Part shown: positions 1 through 10,474 of the stretch, piece by piece
How positions within the stretch are numbered: the stretch's first letter is position 1
Layout: each line of letters opens with the position of its first letter
Assembly (NCBI RefSeq): GCF_002902575.1
Contig: NZ_PPRD01000145.1
Location: 1 to 58,201, forward strand
DNA: 58,201 nt
Direction: 5' to 3'
Source: Staphylococcus croceilyticus
GTDB taxonomy: Bacteria > Bacillota > Bacilli > Staphylococcales > Staphylococcaceae
Made by a program: the position numbers and the translations under genes
The notes under the pieces: generated by a model
Databases searched by the model: none
What the model saw: only the letters and a program-made list of their open reading frames with translations
What the model was told of the DNA's origin: nothing

Positions 1-218
1 ATCAAATATATTTTATACTAATTTTAGAAAATATAAATATAAATTTTTGTAAATTTTTCTAGTATTTATATTTTACATATTATTGAAGATTAAAAAGCGT
101 AGGTCTGCTTAATTTTCAATAATAAAAAAGAAGCCAGTAAATGAATTTGTAAAAAACTCATTTACTGGCTATCTCTTCAACATAATAGTCTAGGCTCTGC
201 CCTTGGAACCTTTAAATT
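1..218. other. intergenic region downstream of fakA
   Basis: Very AT-rich and without a credible gene. It holds a perfect 12-bp inverted repeat (28-39 against 63-74) and, nearer the gene, the fakA terminator at 121-170. Nothing else is recognisable. Confidence 0.6.
121..170 (-). terminator. intrinsic terminator of fakA
   Basis: A 13-bp perfect stem (132-144 pairs with 158-170, AGCCAGTAAATGA and its complement) closes a 13-nt loop. On the minus strand it is followed by a run of T (CTTTTTTATT), so it ends the asp23-like/fakA transcript. Confidence 0.9.
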
Positions 219-1877
219 CTATTCAACTGAGAATAAATATTGATAAATAGGTTGGCCACCATCATGTTCTTCCACTTCAACATCTGGATATTCTGCTTCA
301 ACCCATTCTACTAATTGGCTTGTCATGTCTTCACTAGCTTCTTCACCAGCGATAACTGTTAAAATTTCGCTATCTTCATTTAATAATTCAGATAGTAGGC
401 CTTTAATCGTTGCAAATTCATCTGCATTACTAGTAACAATTTTACTTTCTGCTAAGCCCATAAATTCATCTTTTTTAATTTCTACACCGTCAATTTTAGT
501 ATCTCTCACTGCAAAAGTGATTGAACCAGATTTCACTGTTTCAAGAGCAGTAGTCATGTGAGATTGGTTCTCTTCCAATGTAGATGATGGATCATATTGG
601 AAAAGTGCAGCAATACCTTGAGGAATAGATGTCGTTGGAATGACAACAGTATCTGCTTCGACTAATTCAGCTGCTTGATCACTCGACATTCTGATATTCT
701 TATTATTTGGAAGAATAATCGCACGTTGACATTGAGATTGTTCAATGACTTTTACAATATCTTCAGTCGATGGATTCATTGTTTGTCCGCCACTAATAAT
801 ATGTGTTGCGCCCATTGAAGTAAATAATTCTGAAATGCCTTCACCCATAGAAATCGCAATAATAGCTGTTTCTACTGTTTTAGGTGCTTCATCTTTATCC
901 GTGTGTTGATTTTGTTGTTCTTTACGGATAACTTCACGATGTTGTTCACGCATATTTTCAACTTTTAATTTAATTAATTCACCATATTGTTGACCATAAT
1001 TAAATACTTCACCTGGTGTTTCAGTATGTACGTGAACTTTAACGATTTCTTCATCATTAATAACAAGTAAAGAATCGCCAAATTGGCTCATATCATTTCT
1101 AAATTCTTGTTCATCAAATTCTTTTTTATCTTTTCCAAAGCGGACCATCATTTCAGTGCAATAGCCGTATTTAATATCTTCAGTATTAATGACACCATGG
1201 AAATCGTGTTCTTCATGAACTAAGTCATCTGTGTCTAATTTAGGTTTCTTAGCTTCAACTGTTTCACCTTTAAGACCTTTTAGGAAACCTTCGTAAACGC
1301 ATAATAAACCTTTACCGCCACTATCCACAACGCCTACTTCTTTTAATACAGCTAATAAATTCGGAGTATTATTTAGTGATTTTTCAGCTTCTGCAATTGT
1401 GTATTCCATTAATTCAACACAATCGTCTGTTTCTTCAGCTTTATTGATAGCCGCATTAGCTGCGTCTTTAGCAACAGTAAGGATAGTTCCTTCTACAGGC
1501 TTCATTACCGCTTTGTAAGCAGTATCTACACCTGCTTGGAAACTGCTTGCTAATTGTTGCGCATTGATTTGTTGTTCTTGTTCAATATTTTTACAAAAAC
1601 CTCTAAATAATTGAGATAAAATAACGCCTGAATTACCACGAGCGCCCATTAATAAACCTTTAGAAAATGTTTTACCTAGTTCACCAATACTATTTGATAA
1701 ATTATTCTCAACTTCTTCACGCCCTGAAGTGATAGTTAAGTTCATATTTGTTCCTGTATCGCCATCTGGAACAGGATAAACATTTAGGGAATCCACTAAA
1801 TCTGCGTTATTAGATAAATTTTGTGCCCCTTGTATAATCATATCGGCAAATAATTTACCGTTAATTGTGCTAATCAT
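219..1877 (-). CDS. fakA: fatty acid kinase ATP-binding subunit FakA (DAK2/DhaL domain)
   Basis: FakA binds ATP and phosphorylates fatty acids carried by a FakB protein, feeding exogenous fatty acids into phospholipid synthesis; in staphylococci it also affects virulence regulation. The N-terminal DhaL-type domain (about 1-205) has the Mg-binding motif [10 protein letters not shown] at 35-44 (D38, D40) and [12 protein letters not shown] at 78-89. The rest is the linker and C-terminal region typical of the YloV/FakA family. At 552 aa it is close to the usual length of about 550. The gene follows an Asp23-like gene; its ribosome binding site AGGAGG overlaps that gene's stop codon, which suggests translational coupling. 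No FakB gene lies in the window. Identification is from family motifs and the conserved rpmB-yloU-yloV order. Confidence 0.95.
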   Translation of the reverse strand: MISTINGKLFADMIIQGAQNLSNNADLVDSLNVYPVPDGDTGTNMNLTITSGREEVENNLSNSIGELGKTFSKGLLMGARGNSGVILSQLFRGFCKNIEQEQQINAQQLASSFQAGVDTAYKAVMKPVEGTILTVAKDAANAAINKAEETDDCVELMEYTIAEAEKSLNNTPNLLAVLKEVGVVDSGGKGLLCVYEGFLKGLKGETVEAKKPKLDTDDLVHEEHDFHGVINTEDIKYGYCTEMMVRFGKDKKEFDEQEFRNDMSQFGDSLLVINDEEIVKVHVHTETPGEVFNYGQQYGELIKLKVENMREQHREVIRKEQQNQHTDKDEAPKTVETAIIAISMGEGISELFTSMGATHIISGGQTMNPSTEDIVKVIEQSQCQRAIILPNNKNIRMSSDQAAELVEADTVVIPTTSIPQGIAALFQYDPSSTLEENQSHMTTALETVKSGSITFAVRDTKIDGVEIKKDEFMGLAESKIVTSNADEFATIKGLLSELLNEDSEILTVIAGEEASEDMTSQLVEWVEAEYPDVEVEEHDGGQPIYQYLFSVE

Positions 1878-1891
1878 CGTGCTTTGTCCTC

Positions 1892-2266
1892 CTATACCTT
1901 CTTGCCCTTGTGATTAAGTCGTACGCCTTGTACAAAAATATTAATTGAATTTACTTTAACATTTAATGAATGTTCAAGTGTGTATTTTACAGATGATTGA
2001 ACATTATTAGCTACTTCAGAAATTTTTACACCATAGCTCACGATAATATACATATCGATATCAATCACGCCATTGTTTTCTTTTACAATAATACCTTTAG
2101 CATAATTTTCATGGCCTAAGATTTCAGCAATGCCATCTCTTACTTGTTGTCTAGATGCCATACCTACTATTCCATAACTTTCAACTGCTTTACTGCCTAC
2201 CACTGATGCGATTACTTCATTTGAAATATCTATTTTGCCATAGTCGTTTGAGATTTCAATAGTCAT
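1892..2266 (-). CDS. Asp23/Gls24 family envelope-stress protein (YloU-like)
   Basis: A 124-aa Asp23/Gls24 domain protein with the alternating hydrophobic strands of the family and no signal peptide or membrane segment. This is the YloU relative always found before fakA, not the SigB-dependent asp23 locus itself. Its biochemical role is not established; family members associate with the membrane and respond to cell-wall stress. The start is ATG with AGGAGGAAT upstream. The stop TAG sits inside the fakA ribosome binding site, so the two are probably co-translated. It is divergent from rpmB. Confidence 0.88.
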   Translation of the reverse strand: MTIEISNDYGKIDISNEVIASVVGSKAVESYGIVGMASRQQVRDGIAEILGHENYAKGIIVKENNGVIDIDMYIIVSYGVKISEVANNVQSSVKYTLEHSLNVKVNSINIFVQGVRLNHKGKKV

Positions 2267-2608
2267 CTTCCTATTCCTCCTGAATTATGGTTAAAATGAC
2301 GTTAACTTTAAAGAAACTACACTAAGATTATAGATAACTTTATGCGTCGTTTATCATATGTATACCCTATCTATAATCAATATTTTATTTAAATAGTGAA
2401 AAACACTATTGGTTCATACTCAAATAATATAATTATTAGAGATGTATTACATAACTCCTCAGCTTACAATTATACCATAATTTAAGGATTTCAAAACATT
2501 TTAAGTTAAATTACATTTTATTTTATTGCTTTCAATTTTCATATATGGTATCTTATTAAAGTATATAAGTAGTCAAGTGTATTTATATTTATTAAAGGAG
2601 GTACTTTG
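2267..2608. promoter_or_regulatory. divergent asp23-like / rpmB intergenic region with rpmB promoter
   Basis: About 340 bp without a gene between two divergent transcripts. For rpmB there is a plausible SigA promoter: TTGCTT at 2526-2531, 17 bp, then TATCTT at 2549-2554 with an extended TG at 2546-2547. The rpmB leader is about 50 nt. For the minus-strand gene an AT-rich stretch near 2370-2400 should hold a promoter, but I could not choose one with confidence. Confidence 0.6.
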
Positions 2609-2797
2609 ATGGGTAAACAATGTTTCGTAACAGGTCGTAAAGCATCGACTGGTAACAATCGTTCACACGCTTTAAATGCGAACAAACGTAGATTTAATGC
2701 TAACCTTCAAAAAGTTAGAATTTTAGTTGACGGAAAACCTAAAAAAGTTTGGGTTTCTGCGCGTGCTTTAAAATCTGGTAAAGTTACTAGAGTTTAA
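2609..2797 (+). CDS. rpmB: 50S ribosomal protein L28
   Basis: Ribosomal protein L28, a small basic protein of the large subunit. The 62-aa product starts [20 protein letters not shown], the typical L28 beginning, and ends with the basic tail. I chose the ATG at 2609 rather than the in-frame TTG at 2606 because AAGGAGGT at 2595-2602 is 6 nt upstream of it. It is a monocistronic plus-strand gene inside a minus-strand neighbourhood, as in other staphylococci, and is followed by a strong terminator. Confidence 0.98.
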   Translation: MGKQCFVTGRKASTGNNRSHALNANKRRFNANLQKVRILVDGKPKKVWVSARALKSGKVTRV

Positions 2798-2811
2798 TAA
2801 ATATAATGCAC

Positions 2812-2848
2812 AAAAAATGCCTTCATATGTGGTGAAGGCATTTTTTTA
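2812..2848. terminator. bidirectional terminator between rpmB and thiN
   Basis: Stem AATGCCTTCA/TGAAGGCATT with flanking A and T runs on both sides. It can terminate rpmB on the plus strand and the thiN transcript on the minus strand. Confidence 0.9.
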
Positions 2849-2880
2849 TGTCTAAATTTGATTATGATGAAACGTTAGCG

Positions 2881-3519
2881 TTACAAATCTTTACTTCTCA
2901 TTTGTAGTACTTGGCCATTTTCAACATTGATATGCGCAATTGGCTCCTCTACTTCATTAGAAATAGTTAATGTAGAACCAATTTCTAAATGTTGTTGTTT
3001 AAGGTTATATTTAAATCCTTTTAACGTTAAAGTAACTTCCCCATTTACTGGGATAAAAGATACGTATTTGTAATTAGCAGACTTTTCAATCGTATGTATA
3101 CCGCTATTTAATAATTGAATTTCATTTTGCTGATCAACTACGACTAATTTGATTTGTTTGTCAGAATACATAGGTTTTAACAAAATTTGAAGCATTCCCA
3201 TAAAGTGATCTAAACGACCGCCAGTTGCTCCAAAAATATAAATTTCATTATAGCCTCGTTGTACTGCTTCTTCGACACCAAGTGCTAAATCAGTATCATC
3301 TTTTTCAGCTTTAACTGGATGAATATCAAGCGTTTCTTTTAAACGATTTCTTTCCTCTTCTGTTACTGAATCGAAGTCTCCTACTGTAAATTTAGGAGTA
3401 ATTTGATGATTAGTAAGTATTAAAGTACCTCTATCGATACCACCCCAGTGTAAGTCTTGTGCATTATTAAATATATCTTGAGGTAAATGTCTGTCTCCAC
3501 AAAGTAAATTGATTCTCAT
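2881..3519 (-). CDS. thiN: thiamine pyrophosphokinase
   Basis: ThiN transfers pyrophosphate from ATP to thiamine to give thiamine diphosphate, in the cytoplasm. The 212-aa protein carries the family motifs VGDFDSV and KDDTDLAL and a basic GATGGRLDH segment, followed by the C-terminal beta-rich thiamine-binding domain. An in-frame TTG at 3528 would overlap the upstream rpe stop, but it lies only 1-2 nt from the GAAAGG ribosome binding site; the ATG at 3519 is better spaced. It is the last gene of the rsgA-rpe-thiN run. Confidence 0.93.
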   Translation of the reverse strand: MRINLLCGDRHLPQDIFNNAQDLHWGGIDRGTLILTNHQITPKFTVGDFDSVTEEERNRLKETLDIHPVKAEKDDTDLALGVEEAVQRGYNEIYIFGATGGRLDHFMGMLQILLKPMYSDKQIKLVVVDQQNEIQLLNSGIHTIEKSANYKYVSFIPVNGEVTLTLKGFKYNLKQQHLEIGSTLTISNEVEEPIAHINVENGQVLQMRSKDL

Positions 3520-3524
3520 TTCAA

Positions 3525-4169
3525 TCAACCTTTCAAACGTTGTGTAACTTTTTTATAATCATCTTGTTTAAAGAAATAAGATCCAGTTACAAACATAGTG
3601 GCACCATTCTCTGCACATAGTCCAATTGTTTCATCATTAATTCCACCATCAACTTCAATATCGAAATGCAATTCAGATGATTCTCTTATATCACGTAATA
3701 ATCTCACTTTAGTAGCACAAGCTTCTATAAATGACTGTCCGCCGAACCCTGGGTTTACTGTCATAATTAATACGTAATCAACCATTTCTAAAATAGGCAT
3801 CAATGCTTCTACTGGTGTGCCAGGATTAATAACTACGCCAGCTTTTTTACCAGCATTTTTAATCATTTGTAAAGCACGATGAATATGAGGCGTTGCTTCA
3901 ACATGGATTGAAATCATATCAGCGCCATGTTCCGCAAACGTTTCAATATATTGTTCAGGGTTCTCAATCATTAAATGTACGTCAATTGGAAGTTGAGTAG
4001 CACTACGTACGGCATCTAAAATAGGCAATCCGATAGAAATATTAGGAACAAATTGTCCATCCATTACATCGAAATGTAAGCCGTCTACTTGGGCTTCTTC
4101 TAATAAAGCTATTTCATTTTTTAAATTTAAAAAGTCTGCTGATAATAGCGAAGGATATATTCTTCTCAT
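3525..4169 (-). CDS. rpe: ribulose-phosphate 3-epimerase
   Basis: Rpe interconverts ribulose 5-phosphate and xylulose 5-phosphate in the pentose phosphate pathway. The 214-aa TIM barrel shows the metal ligands H32, D34, H65 and D174, with motifs HFDVMDGQFVPN, DVHLMI, NPGFGGQ and EVDGGIN. The ATG overlaps the rsgA stop by one base (TAATG), so translation is coupled. The rsgA-rpe-thiN order is conserved in Firmicutes. Confidence 0.97.
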   Translation of the reverse strand: MRRIYPSLLSADFLNLKNEIALLEEAQVDGLHFDVMDGQFVPNISIGLPILDAVRSATQLPIDVHLMIENPEQYIETFAEHGADMISIHVEATPHIHRALQMIKNAGKKAGVVINPGTPVEALMPILEMVDYVLIMTVNPGFGGQSFIEACATKVRLLRDIRESSELHFDIEVDGGINDETIGLCAENGATMFVTGSYFFKQDDYKKVTQRLKG

Positions 4170-5044
4170 TAATATCTAACCTTTCTATTAGAAATTTCAT
4201 TGAATAATTGAAGATAATGGTCATATCGGAATTGTGGTAAATGACCTTCATCTAATTGTTGTTTTACATTACATTGAGGTTCTTTAATATGGTTACAATT
4301 TCTAAATTTACATTGTTCACCATAGTTATCAATATCAATAAAATAATGTTTTAAATCATCTTTTTCAATATGATCAAAATCTAAAGCACTAAATCCGGGA
4401 GTGTCAGCTATGAAGCCATTCTCTCTTTCAAACAACTCTACATGTCGTGTAGTATGTTTACCGCGGTTAAGCGATTTCGATATGTCATTCGTTTCAAGAT
4501 TTAGCTCAGGATTGAATGTATTGATAAATGTTGATTTACCTACACCAGATTGTCCACTTAGTACTACTAATCCATTAGGCCATGAAGCAACGACATCGCT
4601 TTTATCAGAGTCCTTACCAACAAATTGGGTGTTATATCCAATAGATTGATAATTAGATAGTAATGATTCAATGTGTTCAATTTGCGCTTCTGATGCTAAG
4701 TCTTTCTTCGTAACTAATATACTTGGTGCTAAATCATAAGAATGCGCGATAACTAAAAATCGATCTAATAATTGGGTTGAAAAATCAGGTTCTACCGCAC
4801 TCATCACTATAATTAAACCATCTATATTACTTACTGGCGGACGTTTTAAAGCGTTTCGTCGATCATGTACATGATGAATATACCCTTCATCTATATTTTG
4901 AATTTCAAAATCTACAATATCTCCCACGATAGGAGAAAATTTTTTCTTTCTAAATAGCCCACGTGGTTTAGTATTATATAATTTTCCTTCTACATCTACT
5001 TGATAAACGCCACTTACTAATTTAATAATACGTCCAGTCTCCAA
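4169..5044 (-). CDS. rsgA: ribosome small-subunit-dependent GTPase A
   Basis: RsgA (YloQ/CpgA) is a circularly permuted GTPase that acts in late 30S subunit maturation. In this 291-aa protein an N-terminal OB fold (about 1-70) precedes the permuted G domain: TKKD (G4) at 112-115 comes before GQSGVGKS (G1) at 164-171 and DTPG (G3) at 214-217. The C-terminal zinc site uses C245, C250, H252 and C258. It follows prkC by about 200 bp and overlaps rpe. In Bacillus the homologue is a PrkC substrate, which fits its place beside the kinase gene; that link is inference here. Confidence 0.97.
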   Translation of the reverse strand: METGRIIKLVSGVYQVDVEGKLYNTKPRGLFRKKKFSPIVGDIVDFEIQNIDEGYIHHVHDRRNALKRPPVSNIDGLIIVMSAVEPDFSTQLLDRFLVIAHSYDLAPSILVTKKDLASEAQIEHIESLLSNYQSIGYNTQFVGKDSDKSDVVASWPNGLVVLSGQSGVGKSTFINTFNPELNLETNDISKSLNRGKHTTRHVELFERENGFIADTPGFSALDFDHIEKDDLKHYFIDIDNYGEQCKFRNCNHIKEPQCNVKQQLDEGHLPQFRYDHYLQLFNEISNRKVRY

Positions 5045-5180
5045 AATGACACCTCTTGTCTTATATTTATAATTACATATTATAGCAAAATGTGATTGAA
5101 TAATCTAAGTTAGACTTAAAAGATATTATTTATATTTTAAGTTTACATAATTTATTTATAGTTAAATATAAAGTTATAAA

Positions 5181-5231
5181 AAAGCCTCAAAATGATTTCA
5201 ACATAATTTCAAAATCACTCTGAGACTTTAA
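5181..5231 (-). terminator. terminator after prkC
   Basis: A 15-bp stem with G-U pairs (GTCTCAGAGTGATTT against AAATCATTTTGAGGC on the minus strand) is followed by TTTTTT. It ends the def-like to prkC transcript. rsgA lies beyond it and so probably has its own promoter or depends on readthrough. Confidence 0.88.
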
Positions 5232-5252
5232 TTATTATTCATTGAAAAAAGA

Positions 5253-7325
5253 TTAATAATAAACGTCTTTATCTGCAACGACTTTACCATCTACTCTAAT
5301 GGTATAGCCAGCTGATGTACCTTTTTCAATTGCCAAAGGAATTGAAATCGTTTTGTCATCAGTAATTGTATAAGTTTGAATAGCACTTGTACCACTATTA
5401 TCTTTATCTCTCACATATACTTGAACTTTCTGGCCTTTATCATCTTCTCCAGTATACGGTATTGTGTATGTTTCATTATAGTTTTTTACATTAGCTGTGT
5501 CTTTCGAATCATCACTTTTTTCTTGTGAATCATTCTTTTTATTATCTTCTTTGTCTTTACTGTTCTTACTATCTTCTTTATCTACGCTATCTTTGTTATT
5601 TTTCTTATCCTCTTTACCTTTAGAAACAGTAAAGTGGATAGTACTACCTTCCTCTACTTGTGTACTCTTAGGTGTTTGAGAAATAATTTTATCTTTTTGA
5701 ATATCATCGCTAAATTCTTCTGATATTTCTACTTTTATTTTGTTTTTCTCTAATTCTTTTTTGGCAGTTTGATAATCTTCGTTTTCATAATTTTTAATAT
5801 AGACTTTTTTCACACCTAAAGACTCAGTTAATACAATATAATGATCGTTCACTTTTACATCACTATCTGGATTAACATTTTGACGAAGGATGCTACCTTT
5901 CGGCATTTGATTACTATATTCTTGCTCAATAGAAATATTATTTAGTTTTAATTCTTTTAGTTTATTAATCGCATCATCTTTTTTCATACCAATTACATTC
6001 GGCATTTTTGCACGCTCAGGACCTTTTGAAAGAATGATATCAACTTTGTCATGCTGATTAATTCTTTCGCCAGCTTTAGGGGTAGATTTCATAATTTTAT
6101 TTTCAGGATAAGTATCGCTATATTCACGTGAAATTTTACCGATTTCTAAATGTGATTTACGAAGTATTTTCTCTGCTTCTTTTTCAGTTTTACCAGTTAA
6201 ATCTGGCATTTCAGAGTATTTATCTCCAAACATACCAATGGCTATAAATCCGAATAAACTTACTAAAAGAAAAAGCAAAATTAGAGCAATAGCAAATTTC
6301 TTCCTTTTAGAACGTTTCTTACGAGGAGGCTCATATATATGGTTCTCGCTCGTTTGAAATTGATGCTCATTTACAATAGGAATTTGCATGGTTTGTGCAA
6401 TATTTTTCTTAGCATCTTCTTCTTTTAACTTATCTTTAATTTCATTTTTATCAATAGGGACTGTTTTTTTCTCATCACTTTCAAGTGTATGTTTTTCTTC
6501 ATTTACACGACTTGAAACTAATACACTGCTTAAATCTTCTCTCATTTCCCTAATACTTTGGTAACGATGCTCAGGATTTTTAGCAGTAGCCTTTAATACC
6601 ACATTACTTAATGATTGAGGAACATCTTCTCTCTGATCAGTTACATTAGGAACAGCTTCTTGTATATGCTTTATAGCAATACTTACAGCAGTTTCCCCGC
6701 TAAATGGTGGATGGCCAATTAACATTTCATAAAGTACTATCCCGATCGAATAAATGTCTGTAGTTTCATTAGTTGTTTCACCTTTTGCTTGTTCAGGTGA
6801 TAAATATTGGACGGTACCTAGTACGTGATTGGTTTGTGTCATAGAGGTTTCACTAAGTGCTTTAGCAATGCCGAAATCAAATATTTTTAATGTTTTGTTT
6901 TTATCAATTAAAATATTTTGAGGTTTAATATCTCTATGTACAATACGCTTTTCATGAGCTTGTTGTACGCCTTGTAAAATTTGTTCAACAAAATTGATTG
7001 CCGTATCAATACTTAGTGGTCCATGACTATGTATATATTCAGAAAGCGTAGGGCCATCAATATATTCCATTATGAGAAAAAAACATTCTTCTTCATCAAC
7101 ATCATAGACTTCAATGATATTATTATGACTCAATTGGGTCGCGTTATTAACTTCCCTTTCAAAGCGACGCATCGTTTCGTCTTTTTCATTCTGTGGAATT
7201 GAAATTGCTTTAATAGCTACTTTTCGATGCAAAATAGTATCTTCAGCTAGATAAACAATACTCATTCCACCGCCACCAAGTTTATCTAAAACTTTATAGC
7301 GATCACTAATTAACTTTCCTATCAT
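5253..7325 (-). CDS. prkC: PASTA-domain Ser/Thr protein kinase (PrkC/Stk1/PknB)
   Basis: A membrane eukaryotic-type Ser/Thr kinase that senses cell-wall fragments or lipid II and tunes division, cell-wall synthesis and antibiotic tolerance. The 690-aa protein has an N-terminal kinase domain with the glycine-rich loop LGGGGMSIVY, ATP-binding K39, HRD at 130-132, DFG at 150-152 and SPEQ at 176-179. A basic juxtamembrane stretch and one membrane segment (about 347-368) lead to three extracellular PASTA repeats (about 372-573). A Lys/Asp/Ser-rich linker and a C-terminal beta domain follow. The linker makes it slightly longer than the S. aureus kinase (about 664). Its ATG overlaps the stp stop by 4 nt (ATGA), so kinase and phosphatase are made together. 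Confidence 0.97.
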   Translation of the reverse strand: MIGKLISDRYKVLDKLGGGGMSIVYLAEDTILHRKVAIKAISIPQNEKDETMRRFEREVNNATQLSHNNIIEVYDVDEEECFFLIMEYIDGPTLSEYIHSHGPLSIDTAINFVEQILQGVQQAHEKRIVHRDIKPQNILIDKNKTLKIFDFGIAKALSETSMTQTNHVLGTVQYLSPEQAKGETTNETTDIYSIGIVLYEMLIGHPPFSGETAVSIAIKHIQEAVPNVTDQREDVPQSLSNVVLKATAKNPEHRYQSIREMREDLSSVLVSSRVNEEKHTLESDEKKTVPIDKNEIKDKLKEEDAKKNIAQTMQIPIVNEHQFQTSENHIYEPPRKKRSKRKKFAIALILLFLLVSLFGFIAIGMFGDKYSEMPDLTGKTEKEAEKILRKSHLEIGKISREYSDTYPENKIMKSTPKAGERINQHDKVDIILSKGPERAKMPNVIGMKKDDAINKLKELKLNNISIEQEYSNQMPKGSILRQNVNPDSDVKVNDHYIVLTESLGVKKVYIKNYENEDYQTAKKELEKNKIKVEISEEFSDDIQKDKIISQTPKSTQVEEGSTIHFTVSKGKEDKKNNKDSVDKEDSKNSKDKEDNKKNDSQEKSDDSKDTANVKNYNETYTIPYTGEDDKGQKVQVYVRDKDNSGTSAIQTYTITDDKTISIPLAIEKGTSAGYTIRVDGKVVADKDVYY

Positions 7326-8065
7326 ACATTATCACCTTCAATAGAAGCTAATAGCACGCTAATATTATCTTTAGAACGATGATACAACGCTAATTGAATT
7401 AACTGATTACCATGTTCTTCAAGTGATAATGGTTCACTTAACGCCTCTAAAATGCGCGTATCCCTTACATAATCTGTAAGCCCATCTGACGCTAGTAAAA
7501 GATAATCATAATAACTAAAGCGTTTAGTAAATATATCAGGGTTCACACGTTTATCTGTGCCCATCACCTTAGTAATAATATTACGTTGAGGGTGAGACCA
7601 TGCTTCTTCTTCAGTAATTTGCCCTGTCATCACCAAATGATTAACAAATGAATGATCGTGGGTAATTTGTTCAATCTCTCTTGTACTCACCACGTAAGCT
7701 CTAGAATCTCCTATATTGGCAACTACTAATTGTCTATCGAAGACAAGCGCACAGACACATGTTGTGCCCATGCCTCTATAATCTTCATGACTTTGAGCAT
7801 ATTCAAATAGATCACGATTTATATCTTTTAAAGTCAAACGCAACCAGTTCTCTGCTTGTTCAAATTCTATAAAGTTCTCATCTTCAAAACGTTTTTGAAG
7901 TTCATAAGTAACAAACTGACTAGCAATTTCTCCCGCTTTATGACCACCCATACCATCACACAACACTAATAGTTGTTGTTGGGTTTGGTTATAAAAAATA
8001 CCTCCTGCATCCTCATTCTTATCTCTATGTTGTCCAGTATCTGTGAAAAATTGTGCGTTTAGCAT
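7322..8065 (-). CDS. stp: PP2C-family Ser/Thr protein phosphatase Stp1
   Basis: A PPM/PP2C phosphatase that reverses phosphorylation by the adjacent PrkC. The 247-aa cytoplasmic protein has the family motifs RDKNEDA, CDGMGG at 36-41 (metal ligand D37), GDSRAYV, ASDGLTDYV and KDNISVLL. Length is normal. It is coupled to prkC by an ATGA overlap and follows rlmN by 5 nt, within the fmt-rsmB-rlmN-stp-prkC operon conserved in Firmicutes. Confidence 0.97.
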   Translation of the reverse strand: MLNAQFFTDTGQHRDKNEDAGGIFYNQTQQQLLVLCDGMGGHKAGEIASQFVTYELQKRFEDENFIEFEQAENWLRLTLKDINRDLFEYAQSHEDYRGMGTTCVCALVFDRQLVVANIGDSRAYVVSTREIEQITHDHSFVNHLVMTGQITEEEAWSHPQRNIITKVMGTDKRVNPDIFTKRFSYYDYLLLASDGLTDYVRDTRILEALSEPLSLEEHGNQLIQLALYHRSKDNISVLLASIEGDNV

Positions 8066-8070
8066 TATGA

Positions 8071-9165
8071 TTACCTCGTTTCTACTTGTCGTTCCTTAGC
8101 TCTTAATTGTCCACATGCTGCATCAATATCTGATCCTTGTTCACGTCTAATTGTAGCATTGACGCCTAATCTTTTTAATTCTTTTTCAAATTTAAATATA
8201 TCATCTTTAGGAGTTTTAACATAATTTCGTTCTGGTACATGGTTAACTGGAATTAAGTTAACATGGCAATTTAAATCTTTAATTAAATGGGCTAAATCAC
8301 GTGCGTGCTCAAGTTGATCGTTCACGCCACCGAATAAACCATATTCAAATGTAACACGACGATTTGTTTTTTCTTGATAATATTTAATTGCTTCCATTAA
8401 CTTATCTACATGATAAGCACGGTTAATAGGCATTAATTTTGAACGTATTTCGTCTTTCGCAGCATGTAAACTTACTGCAAAGTTAATTTGAATATCTTCT
8501 TCAGCAAAATCATAAATACGTGGAATAATACCTGAAGTTGAAACCGTGATATGACGAGCACCAATATTTAAACTATTATCGTCATTGACTATACGTAAGA
8601 AGTCCATCATTTCATCGTAGTTTTCAAATGGTTCACCAATGCCCATGATAACAATTTGAGAAACACGTTCATTAGTAGCGTCTAACGCTTTTTGTACAGT
8701 TAATACTTGAGAAACAATTTCTCCCGCTTCTAAATTACGTTTTAATCCACCTAATGTAGAGGCACAGAAAGTACAACCAATACGACAACCTACTTGTGTC
8801 GTTACGCATACTGAATTACCGTAATCATGACGCATTAATACTGTTTCAATCGTATAGCCATCTTGTAATTCAAATAAAAACTTAATCGTGCCATCTTTAC
8901 TTTCTTGTTTTACTACGGTAGTTAACGTTGTCATAGCAAAGTTATCTTTTAATACTTGGCGTAAATCTTTAGATAAGTTCGTCATCTCATCAATGCTGTT
9001 GACACGCTTTTGGTATAACCATTCAAAAATTTGTTTCGCTCTAAATTTCTGTTGACCATGTTCAACTAACCACGCTTGCATTTCATCAAATCTTAAAGAA
9101 TAGATCGATTGTTTATCAAAATCGGGCAAGAATTTATTTTTCTTCTTTTTTTCAGCAGTTATCAT
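8071..9165 (-). CDS. rlmN: 23S rRNA (adenine2503-C2)-methyltransferase RlmN
   Basis: A radical-SAM enzyme that methylates C2 of A2503 in 23S rRNA, and of A37 in some tRNAs. The 364-aa protein has the radical-SAM cluster motif CRIGCTFC (C127, C131, C134) and [10 protein letters not shown]. The C-terminal Cys in AACGQL carries the methyl group in this family. It is RlmN rather than the resistance methylase Cfr: it sits in the normal chromosomal position between rsmB and stp and has the RlmN N-terminal domain. It starts 1 nt after the rsmB stop. Confidence 0.97.
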   Translation of the reverse strand: MITAEKKKKNKFLPDFDKQSIYSLRFDEMQAWLVEHGQQKFRAKQIFEWLYQKRVNSIDEMTNLSKDLRQVLKDNFAMTTLTTVVKQESKDGTIKFLFELQDGYTIETVLMRHDYGNSVCVTTQVGCRIGCTFCASTLGGLKRNLEAGEIVSQVLTVQKALDATNERVSQIVIMGIGEPFENYDEMMDFLRIVNDDNSLNIGARHITVSTSGIIPRIYDFAEEDIQINFAVSLHAAKDEIRSKLMPINRAYHVDKLMEAIKYYQEKTNRRVTFEYGLFGGVNDQLEHARDLAHLIKDLNCHVNLIPVNHVPERNYVKTPKDDIFKFEKELKRLGVNATIRREQGSDIDAACGQLRAKERQVETR

Positions 9166-9166
9166 C

Positions 9167-10474
9167 TTAACTTTCCTTTCTTTTTATTTTAGTTATGAAA
9201 AAGCCATCCGAATCAAAGTCTTGGGGTAAAATTTGTAACGTTTTAACTTGTTCTCCAGTAATAGGGTGCGTAATAGGCTCAAATTCGAAATCTTTATTAC
9301 GTTTTAAGAAAGTATAAATCACGTTCTCATTTTCAAGTTGCTCTATTGTACACGTTGAATAAATAAGTGTACCTCCAGGCTTTAAGTTACCTTTTACATT
9401 GTCTAATATCTCAAGTTGTAATTCAACTAAGTCATTAATACTTTGTTGAGATTGCACATATTTAATTTCAGGTTTATGTCTTAACACACCTAATCCACTA
9501 CAAGGTGCATCCACTAAAATTTTGTCATACATTCCTTTATAAGGAGTTGTAGCATCGTGGTCAAAGGTTTTTATATTCTTAAGTTGTAATTTTCTAATAT
9601 TTTCTTTAATTAAGCCAATTTTATGCTTATGAATATCTGTCGCATCAACATGACCATTTGGAGATAATAGTTCTGCCATATGACACGCTTTACCACCCGG
9701 TGCACTACAAGTATCTAAAATTTCATCATTGGGTTCTACACCCATGAAGTAGCCCACTAACATTGAGCTTTTATCCTGAATTGAAATAAGACCTTCTTTA
9801 AATGCTAAAGACGCTACCACTGGCTTTCCTTTTAAATGTAAACAATAGGGTATGAGATTATCTATTTCAACTTGATAACCTTCATCTTGTAATCGTGATA
9901 CCAGTTCCTTAGGACTAATTCGACTTGTATTAACTCTGACTGTATTCGCTGTTTGCTGCAAAAACGCATTGGCGATTTTGTGTGTTTGTTCCAGGCCATG
10001 ATGAGTAATCCAATGTTCGATAATCCATTTCGGTACACTATATTGAACAGACATACGTTGCTTTTCATTTTTAATAGTATCGATATTGGGTAAATCACTT
10101 CTGAAAATAGTTCTTAAAATACCGTTTACTATATTACCATTATGGGGCCCGCCGCGACGTTTTGCGATATCTACCGCTTCATTGATAATGGCATGGTTAG
10201 GCACTTTATCTAAATAAATATATTGATATAAACTCATCCATAATAGTTGTCTTACCCAGCCTTTTACTTTTGTTTTAATAAAAGGTTTTAAATAAAAATC
10301 TAATGTTAATTTACGTTTTATCGTACCATATACTAATTCTGTGAAAAGAGGTTTATCAATAGAGGATATTTTCTCATTAGACAGTATTTCATTAATCTTT
10401 AAGTTACTATACGCATTATCATTTAATATGTCTTGAATAGCTTGAAACGCTAGTTCTCTCACTGTTTGTGTCAT
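9167..10474 (-). CDS. rsmB: 16S rRNA (cytosine967-C5)-methyltransferase RsmB
   Basis: RsmB (Sun/Fmu) methylates C967 of 16S rRNA. The 435-aa protein begins with a NusB-like RNA-binding domain (about 1-130), followed by a Rossmann methyltransferase domain. The SAM motif [23 protein letters not shown], and the catalytic cysteine in [12 protein letters not shown] are present. The ATG overlaps the fmt stop by 4 nt. It is co-transcribed with fmt upstream and rlmN downstream. Confidence 0.96.
   Translation of the reverse strand: MTQTVRELAFQAIQDILNDNAYSNLKINEILSNEKISSIDKPLFTELVYGTIKRKLTLDFYLKPFIKTKVKGWVRQLLWMSLYQYIYLDKVPNHAIINEAVDIAKRRGGPHNGNIVNGILRTIFRSDLPNIDTIKNEKQRMSVQYSVPKWIIEHWITHHGLEQTHKIANAFLQQTANTVRVNTSRISPKELVSRLQDEGYQVEIDNLIPYCLHLKGKPVVASLAFKEGLISIQDKSSMLVGYFMGVEPNDEILDTCSAPGGKACHMAELLSPNGHVDATDIHKHKIGLIKENIRKLQLKNIKTFDHDATTPYKGMYDKILVDAPCSGLGVLRHKPEIKYVQSQQSINDLVELQLEILDNVKGNLKPGGTLIYSTCTIEQLENENVIYTFLKRNKDFEFEPITHPITGEQVKTLQILPQDFDSDGFFITKIKRKES

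Noticed and set aside
2340..2400. GGGTAT near the asp23-like gene as a SigB promoter
   Set aside because: No matching -35 (GTTT) at the needed distance; the SigB-dependent asp23 is a different locus in staphylococci.
8071..9165. Cfr-type resistance methylase
   Set aside because: Housekeeping position between rsmB and stp and RlmN-type N-terminus; no mobile element around it.
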